Shown: positions 1 through 9,741 of the stretch, piece after piece
Position numbering within the stretch: position 1 is the stretch's first letter
How the letters are laid out: every line of letters starts with the position of its first letter
NCBI GenBank assembly: GCA_965196985.1
Contig: CBDALO010000214.1
Coordinates: forward strand, 62,001 to 126,000
Length of the DNA: 64,000 bases
Reading direction: 5' to 3'
Source: 2-12-FULL-35-23 sp965196985
Lineage (GTDB): Bacteria; Pseudomonadota; Gammaproteobacteria; UBA12402
Position numbers and translations under genes: made by a program
Notes under the pieces: model-generated
What the model was told of the DNA's origin: nothing
What the model saw: the letters and a program-made list of their open reading frames with translations, nothing else
Databases searched by the model: none

Positions 1-1
1 G

Positions 2-456
2 CAAATTGCTGCACACTGTGGGGGCTCGAAAAACATTGAGGCCGTCAAATCGTCCTATCACGAACTCAAGGGACTTGACTTTACCGCCGAGCAAATCGTG
101 CAAATTGCTTCAAATAATGGGGGCTCGAAAAACATTGAGGCCGTCAAATCGTCCTATCACGAACTCAAGGGACTTGACTTTACCGCCGAGCAAATCGTGC
201 AAATTGCTGCACACTGTGGGGGCTCGAAAAACATTGAGGCCGTCAAATCGTCCTATCACGAACTCAAGGGACTTGACTTTACCGCCGAGCAAATCGTGCA
301 AATTGCTTCAAATAATGGGGGCTCGAAAAACATTGAGGCCGTCAAATCGTCCTATCACGAACTCAAGGGACTTGACTTTACCGTCGAGCAAATCGTGCAA
401 ATTGCTGCACACGGTGGGGGCTCGAAAAACATTGAGGCCGTCAAATCGTCCTATCA
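2..456 (+). repeat. 99-bp tandem repeat array coding TALE-like repeats
   Basis: The word caaattgct recurs at 2, 101, 200, 299 and 398, an exact 99-bp period (33 codons). Copies 1 and 3 match each other, as do copies 2 and 4 apart from a GCC to GTC change, so a 198-bp dimer was itself duplicated. Homology ends near 456. The array continues upstream of the window. Confidence 0.95.
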
Positions 457-1171
457 AGCCAAAAGTCCTGCTCCAGAACCCGATAGCACATCAACTATTG
501 CGCCTCATTATTCATCTAGCATGGTTCATAATAACGTCCAGTCAGGCACTGATCAGCACCTTGTGCCTCCTGTACAACCAACCCATGCTTTGCACTCTTC
601 TCTTCATAATCCAGTAAGCGCGCAACAACAAGTGCATAACCCTACTCCAATTATTCATAAACCAATTCCTATTTATCCTACATTCAGTGCGGACCAGAGT
701 AGAAGCGCAATACCTCAACCAGCTTTAGATGGTCAGCCTAACTGGGTTCACTTGCTCCTTCTTGCTGCTCAGTCTTTAAATACGAATAACGCTTCGGCTA
801 CTTCATCAATAATACTGGGACAGGAGCAACACACAATGTCAGCATCAACATCTGGTAATAGCAATGTCGCTAGTAGTCATTCTCAAGCTGAGGTATGCCA
901 CACATGCGATGATGTTCCAAATATAGAACAATTAAGTAATACTATTGCACAGCAAACCCAACCACTTAAGCGCACGCATCAAGAAGCCTTTAGCCTCTCA
1001 GCAGAACATGTTCAGTCTAATTCAGAACAACAAGAGATCTATAATCATAAAAAATTTCGCAAAGACATTCGGCTTACTCAGACCAACTCAACTTTTTTCA
1101 CCCCTAATACCTCTACTAGCCATGAGAATACTCATTCAGCAAAACAATTTTCAAATCCTCGGCGAATGTGA
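2..1171 (+). CDS. TALE-like tandem-repeat protein, C-terminal part (5' end outside window)
   Basis: The frame is open from base 2, so the gene starts upstream of the window; the GTG near base 98 is inside a repeat and is not a start. Residues 1-152 are 33-residue repeats of TAL-effector type (FTAEQIVQIASNNGG core). Residues 12-13 vary while the rest is almost invariant. The pairs visible are HC, NN, HC, NN, HG. In known TALEs residue 13 reads one DNA base per repeat (NN prefers G/A, HG prefers T; HC is not a common natural pair). The tail of about 237 residues is Ser/Gln/His/Thr-rich with two short basic clusters (PLKRTH, HKKFRKDIR) and no recognised domain. DNA binding is inferred from the family; an effector role is possible but nothing here shows secretion. 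Confidence 0.85.
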   Translation, partial: QIAAHCGGSKNIEAVKSSYHELKGLDFTAEQIVQIASNNGGSKNIEAVKSSYHELKGLDFTAEQIVQIAAHCGGSKNIEAVKSSYHELKGLDFTAEQIVQIASNNGGSKNIEAVKSSYHELKGLDFTVEQIVQIAAHGGGSKNIEAVKSSYQAKSPAPEPDSTSTIAPHYSSSMVHNNVQSGTDQHLVPPVQPTHALHSSLHNPVSAQQQVHNPTPIIHKPIPIYPTFSADQSRSAIPQPALDGQPNWVHLLLLAAQSLNTNNASATSSIILGQEQHTMSASTSGNSNVASSHSQAEVCHTCDDVPNIEQLSNTIAQQTQPLKRTHQEAFSLSAEHVQSNSEQQEIYNHKKFRKDIRLTQTNSTFFTPNTSTSHENTHSAKQFSNPRRM

Positions 1172-1219
1172 GCATATAATTTTCAGCTCTCTTTTTTGAT
1201 GATTATATTTTGATACATT

Positions 1220-1252
1220 CCCATAAGGTCGCTTATGGGGGGGCTATTTTTA
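1220..1252 (+). terminator. Hairpin terminator after the TALE-like gene
   Basis: A perfect 8-bp stem CCCATAAG/CTTATGGG with a GTCG loop lies about 50 bp past the stop and is followed by CTATTTTTA. A similar hairpin follows the ankyrin gene near 9745. Confidence 0.6.
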
Positions 1253-1345
1253 CTGGCGTTTTACTCCCCTACTCCCCCTGCTTTTGAGGTCCGGCCGGAA
1301 TCCTGGTTAAAAGGGACCAAATCTACCGCTCAACTCTTATTTTAA

Positions 1346-1530
1346 TCAAAATTTACGAATTGACTGGAAATCCTTCCTCATTGCATCAATCAATTGCTCC
1401 ATTAATTGAGGTTGGTCTTCCGGGCTAGCATTATAAAACTTTTTACTGATCATAATAACTTCTCTATTGGCTATCAGCTTTACTTGCTCTTGTGATGATA
1501 CATACTTTTGACGAGATTCTTGATTACTCT
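1346..1530 (-). pseudogene. 3' fragment of an unrecognised gene cut by IS4-like element
   Basis: On the minus strand about 60 codons stay open up to the IS junction and end in TGA at 1346. The product is a charged helical C-terminus (ends DAMRKDFQSIRKF) that I cannot assign. The 5' part is missing: the sequence beyond the IS4-like element at 3016 is IS21-derived. The rest of 1172-1640 shows nothing but the terminator and this fragment. Confidence 0.4.
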
Positions 1531-1538
1531 TACTAATA

Positions 1539-3007
1539 CTGAAAACTACCCAAAATTTAAATCAGCAAAATAATGCTGAAATATTGTGTAAAAATGACTA
1601 TGCTTTGTCTTTTTAACAAGACTAACGAGATGAGTATAAATGTTAAACTTCGCCGATTACGCTGCCCCTCTTTTTTCAAAATTAGCTGGGAAAGTTGTTT
1701 TAAAAAAATCTATCGACGATTGTAGGAAAGCTATTAACTGAAGGTAGTTGTAAGTTGTTCAGTTCATCAAAAGATAACAATGAGTATAAAAAGATGATTC
1801 GTACACTTACCGGTGAAAATAAAAGCACCGATTTAGATCCAATAAAAACAAATGATGTATTGCTAGAACAGAGCTGTGAAAAACTTTCACACGCCAGTAA
1901 AATTGATGTTCTTCATGATCCTTCTGATATTAGAAAGCCACATAGCAAGCAAACTGAAAATCTAGGTAAAGTAAGGAGTCTGGACGGGGATATTATCAAT
2001 GGTTACAGCACGCATAACGCAGTTGCATTAGTACCTGGTGATAAGGCTGTGCATCTACTATCGCATGTAAGCTACAGCAATAAAGACCCTAAGTTTTTAA
2101 AAGCTGAGCATATTAAGAAAATAGAGGCTGGAAAGCCATTTGAGGGAGATAAAGAGGCCAAGAGTCTTTATGAATCTGGTGATTACTTTAATAAAAAGCT
2201 GCTGTCTATTCGTGAAATAGAAAAAATAGGAATCTGCCTAAAATCAAAGAATGAAGATGCAACCATTACCCATATTCTAGATAGAGAGTTTGATGATAAT
2301 GACTATCTCTCACTAATTGATACAAACCTAGATCAAGACTTTATTATTCGCTCAAAAATAACAAGAACAATAGAAGGTAGAGGTGATGATGGTAAAAAGC
2401 TTAAGCTGATTAACGCTGATTTTGATGCTCAAGGCGAAAAGCAATTCCAAAAGTTAACAGTTGGAAAGAATTGCGTACAAGACGGAAAAATAACTATTTA
2501 TTTTGGAGAGTTTGAGAACATCAATGCAATTAAAATCCAAATTACAGGCAGAGATGGTTGGAGAATTTTTAAGAATGACATGCTGCTATTAACTAATAAA
2601 AAAGTAACGACTTTTGATGAGGCGTATGAGGTATACATAGCCTATCTATCTCGTGCGAAAATTGAATATGTTTTTAAATTTCTCAAGGAAGGACTAGGCT
2701 GGGAAAATATGCAGATAAAAAATTTTAAAGGGATACAAAATCTACTGGCTGTATGTTTTTATGTGGCCTCATATTTGTATGAGATAGGTAAGGAAAAAGC
2801 TTATGACGATTACGCAATTATGCTAGCTAAATTAGGAGATGGTAAGGGCAAGGTGACACGACACTTTATTGCGAAGGGTATTAGAAAACTTCTAACGTAT
2901 CACTTAGTAGAGCAATTTTTTAAAGAAAATAGTGTTTCTCAAGAAGAACAAAAAGAATTATCGAATTCAGTTCAGGTAGGGAGATAACAATTTTGGGTAG
3001 TTCTCAG
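1539..3007 (+). mobile_element. IS4-like element, copy 1 (1469 bp)
   Basis: Ends are inverted repeats beginning CTGARAACTACCCAAAATT. They are flanked by the 8-bp direct repeat TACTAATA at 1531-1538 and 3008-3015, a target duplication. A second copy of identical length lies inverted at 19163-20631. The two encoded transposases differ at one visible residue (W/R in the GRDG motif region). Confidence 0.9.
1755..2987 (+). CDS. IS4-type DDE transposase (copy 1)
   Basis: Acidic DDE transposase of the IS4 superfamily. Visible are a DGDIINGYS region, the ITHILDREFDD segment and a C-terminal IEYVFKFLKEGLGWE segment resembling the Y-R-E-K signature. The TTG at 1755 is only a nominal start. A short upstream ORF with ATG at 1640 ends at 1741, and this frame is open from 1704, directly after an A7 run (1702-1708). 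The full protein probably arises by slippage there; loss of one A fuses the frames. The other copy has the same arrangement. Confidence 0.85.
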   Translation: MFSSSKDNNEYKKMIRTLTGENKSTDLDPIKTNDVLLEQSCEKLSHASKIDVLHDPSDIRKPHSKQTENLGKVRSLDGDIINGYSTHNAVALVPGDKAVHLLSHVSYSNKDPKFLKAEHIKKIEAGKPFEGDKEAKSLYESGDYFNKKLLSIREIEKIGICLKSKNEDATITHILDREFDDNDYLSLIDTNLDQDFIIRSKITRTIEGRGDDGKKLKLINADFDAQGEKQFQKLTVGKNCVQDGKITIYFGEFENINAIKIQITGRDGWRIFKNDMLLLTNKKVTTFDEAYEVYIAYLSRAKIEYVFKFLKEGLGWENMQIKNFKGIQNLLAVCFYVASYLYEIGKEKAYDDYAIMLAKLGDGKGKVTRHFIAKGIRKLLTYHLVEQFFKENSVSQEEQKELSNSVQVGR

Positions 3008-3085
3008 TACTAATAATAACGTTTGTTAGATGTCAACTAGCTTTGCGGTAAGCGCCAACTAGGATTGCAGATTTAGGGCAAAAAA

Positions 3086-3841
3086 TTATTTTTTCTTATT
3101 CTTGTCATGTTCTTTAGTGCGATAGCTTTTTCCAGTAATATTAATTACTGTAGCATGATGTACTAGTCTATCAATAACAGCTACAGCCATACTATTCTCA
3201 GGAAAGATACTATCCCATTTACTAAAAGGTTGATTAGCTGTGATAATAAGGCTGCCAGTTTCATAGCGCTGACATATGAGCTCAAAAAGAACACTTGTTT
3301 CATGCTCATCTTTTTTAACGTAACCAATGTCATCTAAAATGAGTAGCGGTATTTTATCGAGTTTAGCGAGCAACTCTTTTAATCGATATTGCTGTTTAGC
3401 TTGCTGCAAGGTTTGGACTAGATGGGAGGTCTGCTGACACTTAACTCGACTACCTCGTTCAATTTGCCGGTAAGCAATAGCTGCTGCTAGGTGCGTTTTG
3501 CCAACACCACTTGGCCCAAAGATGATTAGGTTGTTCCCATCCTTGATCCAGGTATCACTTTCAGCCAAGGCGTTAATTTGTGCGGGGTTAATTGACTCAT
3601 TAGCATCAAATTTAAAGGAGCTCAGTGTTTTACCTTTAGGCAAACCTGATTCACTAATTCTTCTGGCTAATCTTGTCGTTTGTCGTTTTTGTATTTCCAT
3701 ATCGCATAGCCTAGAAAGATATTGACTGTATGTCCAGCCCTCTTCTTTTGCGGTTAGCCCCAAGTCTTCCCAGTTCATTTTAAATGTTGAAAGCTTGAGA
3801 TCTTTCAATTGTAATGGTAATACCGCTTCATACTGTTCCAT
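3086..3841 (-). CDS. istB: IS21-family helper ATPase IstB
   Basis: About 251 residues from the likely start at MEQYEAVLP, just downstream of the istA remnant. Walker A is GPSGVGKTHLA and Walker B is LLILDDIGY; sensor-like ITANQPF is present. IstB assists the IstA transposase in IS21 elements. Its partner istA is destroyed here, so the element cannot move by itself. The IS21 end is probably in 3016-3085. Confidence 0.9.
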   Translation of the reverse strand: MEQYEAVLPLQLKDLKLSTFKMNWEDLGLTAKEEGWTYSQYLSRLCDMEIQKRQTTRLARRISESGLPKGKTLSSFKFDANESINPAQINALAESDTWIKDGNNLIIFGPSGVGKTHLAAAIAYRQIERGSRVKCQQTSHLVQTLQQAKQQYRLKELLAKLDKIPLLILDDIGYVKKDEHETSVLFELICQRYETGSLIITANQPFSKWDSIFPENSMAVAVIDRLVHHATVINITGKSYRTKEHDKNKKK

Positions 3842-3990
3842 AAGTTTTTTCTCCAAGTTGGTTGTTGTTAGTAGGGATACATTCATCATAATCAGTTAAC
3901 AAATGTTGTTGGCAATGAATGTTCGGTAATTTTTGATGGCCTGAATTAAACTTTTTCTCAATAGCATTAATATCAAAGGGCATGTTTAAC
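3828..3990 (-). pseudogene. istA: istA C-terminal remnant, cut by IS256-type element
   Basis: The last 53 codons before the stop at 3828 are in the position of istA, upstream of and slightly overlapping istB. Homology stops at 3990, where the IS256-type element begins. The open frame continues into that element for 33 codons, giving a chimeric ORF up to 4088 that is not a real gene. Confidence 0.6.
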
Positions 3991-4481
3991 GCTAGTGCGC
4001 CATCCTTTCTGTAAATTCCATTGACTTGCTGAAAATAAGCAGGCGACTCAGTCAGATTAGAAATTCCTTTTAAGGTAAACTTAACCAAAAAAGAGGAATG
4101 ACAATGAGCTGCTATAAAAATGAGAACTTAATCGAAGAAGCCATACATGTTTTAGCGATGGAGGGGTTTGAAGCTTTACCTAAGCTTGTCTCCAGGTTGA
4201 TGAATGAGGCTATGTTAATAGAAAGGGAGCGCCATTTAAATGCCAGTCCTTATGAGCGAACTGGCGATAGAAACGGATATGCGAACGGCTTTAAACCAAG
4301 GTTAATTAACACAGGTCAAGGTCAGCTTGAGCTACAGATACCGCAGGTTAGAGACTCCAATGAAGCCTTCTATCCATCAGTCTTAGAGCGAGGTGTACGC
4401 TCTGATAGAGCACTTAAGCTGGCTGTCGCTGAAATGTATGTGCATGGGGTTTCCACGCGCAAAGTTGAAAAGGTGCTAAAG

Positions 4482-6428
4482 GTATCCGTTCAATATCAGC
4501 ATGATTTGAAAATAATTCAAAAAGTTCTTGACAGCTTTTTCGTGCAAATTTGGAAATTTTATATTGGAATCATCGTGTGTCATAAAAGCATGATGTGCGC
4601 TCTATAACAACGCTGTATGCTCGGATTATTTTTTCATCGATCAGGTTCATGGCTTAAAAATAATTTCAGCAGTACGGCCATCTGTGTGGGGAAAATTTAC
4701 CTTTTCAAACCCGTGGTATACTCTTCCTATGAAAAAACAACCTGACAAATCAGTTTTAGCCGATCTCATTGAGAGATTTAATAATACTGTTACACCAACA
4801 GCACTAGAAACAGATTTTAGCAATGTATGTGAAAGTCAGGCTGAGAAAATCATAAAGCTAGAAGACAAGGTGCAATCGTTAAATAACGCATTAAATAAAT
4901 ATAAAGGTGAGCAAGGAAAGCCTAATGTTAGAAAGCAAACGCGCGCTAACAAGGACAAGGATCATTCCTCCGAGAAGGATAGAAAAGGAAATAAAACCAA
5001 TAAAACTAGAAAGCCAAAATCTAGTAAAAAAAATCTCGAAGTCTCTAATACAGTGACACTAACAATTAATCCAGATTCGTTGCCCAGCGATGCTGTGCCA
5101 AATGGCTCTAAGAAAACACTTATCCAGGATATAAAAATTGCTGCTAATAACACTCTTTTTTTGCGCCAACAATATTACTCCCCTTCTGAAAACAAACACT
5201 ATACAGCACCTCTGCCAACTGGTTATGAGGGCCAGTTCGGCCCTACTATTAAAAGCTGGACAAGCTTCCTAAATACTCAAGGTGGTATGACGCTAGAAAG
5301 CCTTGAGACATTTTATAAAACCGCCAACATAGATATTAGTAAATCAACCATCCATAGCTTCACAATTAAAACACCTACGATACTTGAGCCCGAGAAGGTA
5401 GAAGTTGTGAAGGCAGGTTTACAATCCACGAACTACCAGCACCTAGATGACACCAACGCTAGAGAGGATGGGAAAAACCGTTATGTTAATGTATTGGGTA
5501 ATGAGTATTATTCAGCTTACTTTACGCTGACCAGTAAAAGTCGATTAAGCGTCATTGAAATGTTAAGCAAAGACCACTTTGGGTTCACATTAAATGAGGC
5601 CGCTTTTAATTTACTGGCTACTATGAACTTACCCCACAAGGTAATCGAAAGCTTAAAGGTATTTCACTCATCGACTATCTTAAACAGTAAGGAGCTGGAA
5701 GTTATTCTTGATAAGGTATTAGGTGATAAAAAATTTCCAAAATATAGAAAGCTGATTACTGATGCGGCAGCTATCTCAACATATAGAAAGAGTCCTTATG
5801 CGATAGAAACACTCATTACCGATGATGCGCCACAGTTTAAGCTCATTACTGAATCACTCGCCTTGTGCTGGGTTCATGAGGGTAGGCATTATAAAAAGCT
5901 GACGCCAATTTTTAAGAAGCACCAAGACTCTGTTGACAGCTTCTTGGATAGGTTTTGGGATTATTATCATAAGCTCATTGAATATAAAAAGAACCCAGGG
6001 CAAGATGAGATAGATAAGCTATCCAATGAGTTTACTGAGTTATTCTCAACAATCACTGGCTACGAGAAACTAGATAAACAAATTGAGCTCACCTTAAAAA
6101 AGAAAAGGCAGCTATTGTTAGTGCTGGAAAAGCCAGAGCTTCCTCTACATAACAATCCAGCAGAGTTGATGGCTCGGAAGCAGGCTAGAATGCGCGATGT
6201 ACACCTTCATACTATGAGTGAAGAAGGAACGAAAGCTAAGGATACAATGGTTACAATTACTGAGACATGTAAAAAGCTAGCAGTTAATGTCTTCGATTAT
6301 ATATATGACAGAATTACAAAAAACTATTCTATGCCTTCGCTAGCGGAATTAATTACCATCCGCTCATCACAGGCGCAGTAAACTAAAGAGAGCGCAGCAT
6401 GAGCATCATGCTGAAATAAGACGGATAC
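4482..6428 (+). mobile_element. IS66-like element (1947 bp)
   Basis: The ends are inverted repeats starting GTATCCGT with CAGCATGAT further in. The element is flanked by the 8-bp direct repeat TGCTAAAG at 4474-4481 and 6429-6436. An 8-bp duplication is characteristic of IS66 elements. Only one gene is seen; the usual tnpA/tnpB accessory genes are absent. Confidence 0.9.
4729..6381 (+). CDS. IS66-like transposase
   Basis: About 550 residues from ATG at 4729; the GTG at 4684 is an unlikely start. The N-terminal part has a coiled segment (ESQAEKIIKLEDKVQSLNN) and a lysine-rich linker at about residues 60-105. IS66-type landmarks follow: HLDDTNARE, LITDDAPQFK, LCWVHEGRHYKKL and the C-terminal LHNNPAELMARKQARMRD. 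It catalyses cut and strand transfer of the element. It looks intact. Confidence 0.85.
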   Translation: MKKQPDKSVLADLIERFNNTVTPTALETDFSNVCESQAEKIIKLEDKVQSLNNALNKYKGEQGKPNVRKQTRANKDKDHSSEKDRKGNKTNKTRKPKSSKKNLEVSNTVTLTINPDSLPSDAVPNGSKKTLIQDIKIAANNTLFLRQQYYSPSENKHYTAPLPTGYEGQFGPTIKSWTSFLNTQGGMTLESLETFYKTANIDISKSTIHSFTIKTPTILEPEKVEVVKAGLQSTNYQHLDDTNAREDGKNRYVNVLGNEYYSAYFTLTSKSRLSVIEMLSKDHFGFTLNEAAFNLLATMNLPHKVIESLKVFHSSTILNSKELEVILDKVLGDKKFPKYRKLITDAAAISTYRKSPYAIETLITDDAPQFKLITESLALCWVHEGRHYKKLTPIFKKHQDSVDSFLDRFWDYYHKLIEYKKNPGQDEIDKLSNEFTELFSTITGYEKLDKQIELTLKKKRQLLLVLEKPELPLHNNPAELMARKQARMRDVHLHTMSEEGTKAKDTMVTITETCKKLAVNVFDYIYDRITKNYSMPSLAELITIRSSQAQ

Positions 6429-7477
6429 TGCTAAAGCAACTCTGTGGAACAGATATTTCAAGCACAGAGGTAAGCCGTTGCGCTAAATTGTTGGATGAAG
6501 ATTTAAAGAAATGGCGAAATAAGCCGTTAGGAAAGATAAAATATCTTTGGCTAGATGCACGTTATGAGAAGGTGCGCACTAGCGGCACAGTACAAGACTG
6601 TGCGGTATTGATAGCCTATGGCTTTGATGAATCAACCGGCAAGAGAACAGTGCTAGGTGTTTCTGTTGCGTTATCAGAGGCTGAGGTACATTGGCGTGAT
6701 TTTCTTCAGCAGTTGGTTGAGCGAGGTATACATGGTATTGAGTTGATTACTAGCGACGCTCATACTGGCCTAAAAGCCGCTAGAAGAGCTGTGTTCCCCA
6801 GTGTTCCTTGGCAACGCTGCCAATTTCATTTGCAGCAAAATGCTCAGGCTCACATACCAAAGCGCTCAATGAAGGAACCAGTAGCTGAGGAGATTACAGC
6901 TATATTTAATGCCTCAAACATTCATGAGTCGGAAAGACTATTGGCTATGGCGGTAGATAAATATCAGCAAACAGCACCAGAGCTTTCTTCTTGGTTGGAA
7001 GTGAATATACCGGAGGGCTTAGTAGTGATGAACTTTGACAGGCCGCATCAAAAAAGATTAAGAACCAGTAACATAGCTGAGCGCGTAAACAGAGAGGTAA
7101 AAAGAAGGACGCATACAGTTGGAATTTTCCCTAATACTGAATCGTGCCTAAGGCTCGTATCAGCTGTTTTAGTGGAAATTGATGACCAGTGGAGCGGATC
7201 ACCTAGATACTTAAGTTGAAGTGAATAATAAGGCTTCATAGGGTTTTAGGATAGATCATTCTTGTTCTTATTAACGAGATATAATTGCTATTACCTAAAA
7301 GTTAATAATTTATTTTGAGAGGAGAAAAATTTGAGGTATAAATAATTTTTTAGATTGATTAGCATAATTAATTTAAGATATTATGCGATGAGACAGGTAC
7401 AATAGAGTGCCATTTAGAATTTTAAAGGTTTTTCTAAGTACTGAAGTTGGTTTTTACAGACAAAATAACGCTCTATC

Positions 7478-8288
7478 CACGCGCAAAGTTGAAAAGGTGC
7501 TAAAGCAACTCTGTGGAACAGATATTTCAAGCACAGAGGTAAGCCGTTGCGCTAAATTGTTGGATGAAGATTTAAAGAAATGGCGAAATAAGCCGTTAGG
7601 AAAGATAAAATATCTTTGGCTAGATGCACGTTATGAGAAGGTGCGCACTAGCGGCACAGTACAAGACTGTGCGGTATTGATAGCCTATGGCTTTGATGAA
7701 TCAACCGGCAAGAGAACAGTGCTAGGTGTTTCTGTTGCGTTATCAGAGGCTGAGGTACATTGGCGTGATTTTCTTCAGCAGTTGGTTGAGCGAGGTATAC
7801 ATGGTATTGAGTTGATTACTAGCGACGCTCATACTGGCCTAAAAGCCGCTAGAAGAGCTGTGTTCCCCAGTGTTCCTTGGCAACGCTGCCAATTTCATTT
7901 GCAGCAAAATGCTCAGGCTCACATACCAAAGCGCTCAATGAAGGAACCAGTAGCTGAGGAGATTACAGCTATATTTAATGCCTCAAACATTCATGAGTCG
8001 GAAAGACTATTGGCTATGGCGGTAGATAAATATCAGCAAACAGCACCAGAGCTTTCTTCTTGGTTGGAAGTGAATATACCGGAGGGCTTAGTAGTGATGA
8101 ACTTTGACAGGCCGCATCAAAAAAGATTAAGAACCAGTAACATAGCTGAGCGCGTAAACAGAGAGGTAAAAAGAAGGACGCATACAGTTGGAATTTTCCC
8201 TAATACTGAATCGTGCCTAAGGCTCGTATCAGCTGTTTTAGTGGAAATTGATGACCAGTGGAGCGGATCACCTAGATACTTAAGTTGA
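7478..8288 (+). pseudogene. IS256 transposase 5'-truncated copy B
   Basis: The frame is identical to the 3' two-thirds of the IS256 transposase. It begins at the residues TRKVEKVLK and is fused upstream to unrelated sequence that gives a false GTG start at 7407. It arose by tandem duplication of a 1069-bp unit. The DDE residues are present, but the N-terminal DNA-binding part is missing. Confidence 0.9.
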
Positions 8289-8546
8289 AGTGAATAATAA
8301 GGCTTCATAGGGTTTTAGGATAGATCATTCTTGTTCTTATTAACGAGATATAATTGCTATTACCTAAAAGTTAATAATTTATTTTGAGAGGAGAAAAATT
8401 TGAGGTATAAATAATTTTTTAGATTGATTAGCATAATTAATTTAAGATATTATGCGATGAGACAGGTACAATAGAGTGCCATTTAGAATTTTAAAGGTTT
8501 TTCTAAGTACTGAAGTTGGTTTTTACAGACAAAATAACGCTCTATC
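7478..8546 (+). repeat. 1069-bp tandem duplication (second unit)
   Basis: This unit repeats the sequence from 4454 to 7477 once the IS66-like insertion is removed. Both units start with cacgcgcaaagtt and end with aacgctctatc. The IS66-like element sits only in the first unit, so it probably inserted after the duplication. Confidence 0.9.
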
Positions 8547-8913
8547 GAGTACATCCGGAAAAATAATCAACGTCTCTCAAACAATGCCTGGGAGGGTTCA
8601 TGATATTAAGATCCGACAACGTGGCAGCCCACTGCCACCAGCAGAAAAATATGCTGATCTAGGATACCAAGGAATTCAACATACTGACCCCTTGGTTAAC
8701 TTACCTCATAAAAAGCCCAAAGGCGGCAAATTAACTACTCAACAAAAAGAGGATAACCGTAATCACAGCAAGATCCGTATTAGGGTTGAACATCAATTCT
8801 CAAAATTTAAAAAATTCCGCATTCTTGGGGAGGTGTATAGGAATTTTCGCAGAAAACACAATATGAGATTTAATATTATTGCTGGGATTCTCAATCTTCA
8901 AGCCGGATTCTAA
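8547..8913 (+). pseudogene. IS5-family transposase, C-terminal fragment
   Basis: About 120 residues with the motifs PGRVHDIKI, YADLGYQGI and IRVEHQFSKFKKFRIL are typical of the C-terminal half of IS5-superfamily (DDE_4) transposases. The N-terminal half is missing; upstream is the duplicated IS256 junction, so the GTG at 8476 gives a chimera. Confidence 0.75.
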
Positions 8914-8915
8914 AA

Positions 8916-9374
8916 CTACAAACGAGCATAAGCTCGCCCAGTATTTAGTTTCGCAGAAGGTCTAATGGTTTCAGCATACTCCGGCTTAGGCAGTTGTAAC
9001 ACGACGCCATCAGTTCTTGTAATGCTAATCAGTTGCTGTGAAAGCACAACTGAATCCTGAATAGTGGCTTCAACAAAACATTCATCGGCTTGGTCATCAT
9101 CAGAATTGGCAACTGATGTACTGCTGGCTAATAATTCTTTTTCATTAATTTTTTTGTTGAGCCGTTTAGAGCTGATTGATAATCGTTCAGTAATGTCCTT
9201 TTTTGTATAAGCAGGATAGAGCGCAATAATTTTCACCCAAAGGTCTTCTGGAATCTCCCATGGCTCTTTTGATGATGAACGCCATGACTTGAGCGATTGA
9301 GCAATATTATCTAGTGTTGAAGGTGTTGCTGACTTGGGTGTAACGACTTTTTTATCAAATGTTTTGCCAAACAT
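8916..9374 (-). CDS. Hypothetical protein, 152 residues
   Basis: Unrecognised. It starts MFGKTFDKK and carries a central segment (EIPEDLWVKIIALYPAYTKK) with a likely helix-turn-helix ending in SISSKRLNKKI. An acidic stretch and a conserved-looking VVLQLPKPEYAE tail follow. The combination resembles the small accessory protein of some IS66-type elements, but I cannot confirm this. The stop is 3 bp from the end of the IS5 fragment. Upstream, 9384-9414 has an inverted repeat around AGGACC/GGTCCT. Confidence 0.5.
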   Translation of the reverse strand: MFGKTFDKKVVTPKSATPSTLDNIAQSLKSWRSSSKEPWEIPEDLWVKIIALYPAYTKKDITERLSISSKRLNKKINEKELLASSTSVANSDDDQADECFVEATIQDSVVLSQQLISITRTDGVVLQLPKPEYAETIRPSAKLNTGRAYARL

Positions 9375-9458
9375 AATAGGACCTTTCTAAATAGTTTTAC
9401 TATCGGTCCTTTAGGATAAAGTAACTAGCTGACCTAATGCACACATGCTTGCCGCAAG

Positions 9459-9701
9459 CTCACAGAAGAAGAGATAAAATCAACCTCTCAAGAGAAGAAA
9501 TCAATTGAAGAGGCTCTATTAATTAGAGCAACAAGCCAAGCAATAACCGGCTTAACACACTCATCTAAACTAAGTGACACTCATTTACACAACACCATTG
9601 TACAGCCAAAACCAAGTAAAAGCGGCATGTTTAAGCCACAACCTGTTGACCAATCCATTACTAGGCAGCCTAACACACAACCAAAATTTAAATTGAGCTA
9701 A
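9459..9701 (+). pseudogene. Orphan C-terminal gene fragment
   Basis: About 80 codons are open to a TAA at 9699 with no in-frame start. The product begins LTEEEIKSTSQEKK and ends NTQPKFKLS; it is polar and Gln/Thr/Pro-rich, like the tails of secreted effectors. The 5' end has been lost to rearrangement. No family is recognised. Confidence 0.35.
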
Positions 9702-9741
9702 ATCTGCTCACTGTTAGGAAAAATTGATCGAAAAGTGAAAG

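Larger units (their letters stand above)
4098..7219 (+). pseudogene. IS256-family transposase split by IS66-like insertion
   Basis: The 5' part (4098-4481) and 3' part (6437-7219) together match the intact 388-residue copy at 15542-16708. They are separated by an IS66-like element plus an 8-bp target duplication. The DDE residues (WLDARYEKVR, LITSDAHTG, NIAERVNRE) all lie in the 3' part. It is inactive as it stands. Confidence 0.9.
3991..7338 (+). mobile_element. IS256-family element, copy A, interrupted by IS66-like element
   Basis: The upstream end is fixed at 3991 because this copy (next to istA) and copy C (next to hsdR, 16815) diverge exactly there. The other end is near 7338, where homology with copy C stops. 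I could not find convincing terminal inverted repeats or a target duplication. An IS66-like insertion occupies 4482-6428. Confidence 0.75.

Noticed and set aside
110..301. Minus-strand ORF in the TALE-like array
   Set aside because: Shadow of the repeat; no RBS or independent pattern.
6..617. 203-codon ORF in another frame through the TALE-like repeats
   Set aside because: The 99-bp period keeps all frames open; this frame gives Ser/Pro/Arg-rich sequence with no TALE pattern and ends inside the real tail.
3991..4088. N-terminus of HsdR or of an istA product (MVKFTLKGISN...)
   Set aside because: The same 33 codons precede both hsdR and the istA remnant, so they come from the end of the IS256 element.
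7407..8288. 293-codon transposase starting at GTG 7407
   Set aside because: The first 24 codons come from the flank of the duplicated unit; the coding homology starts at 7478.
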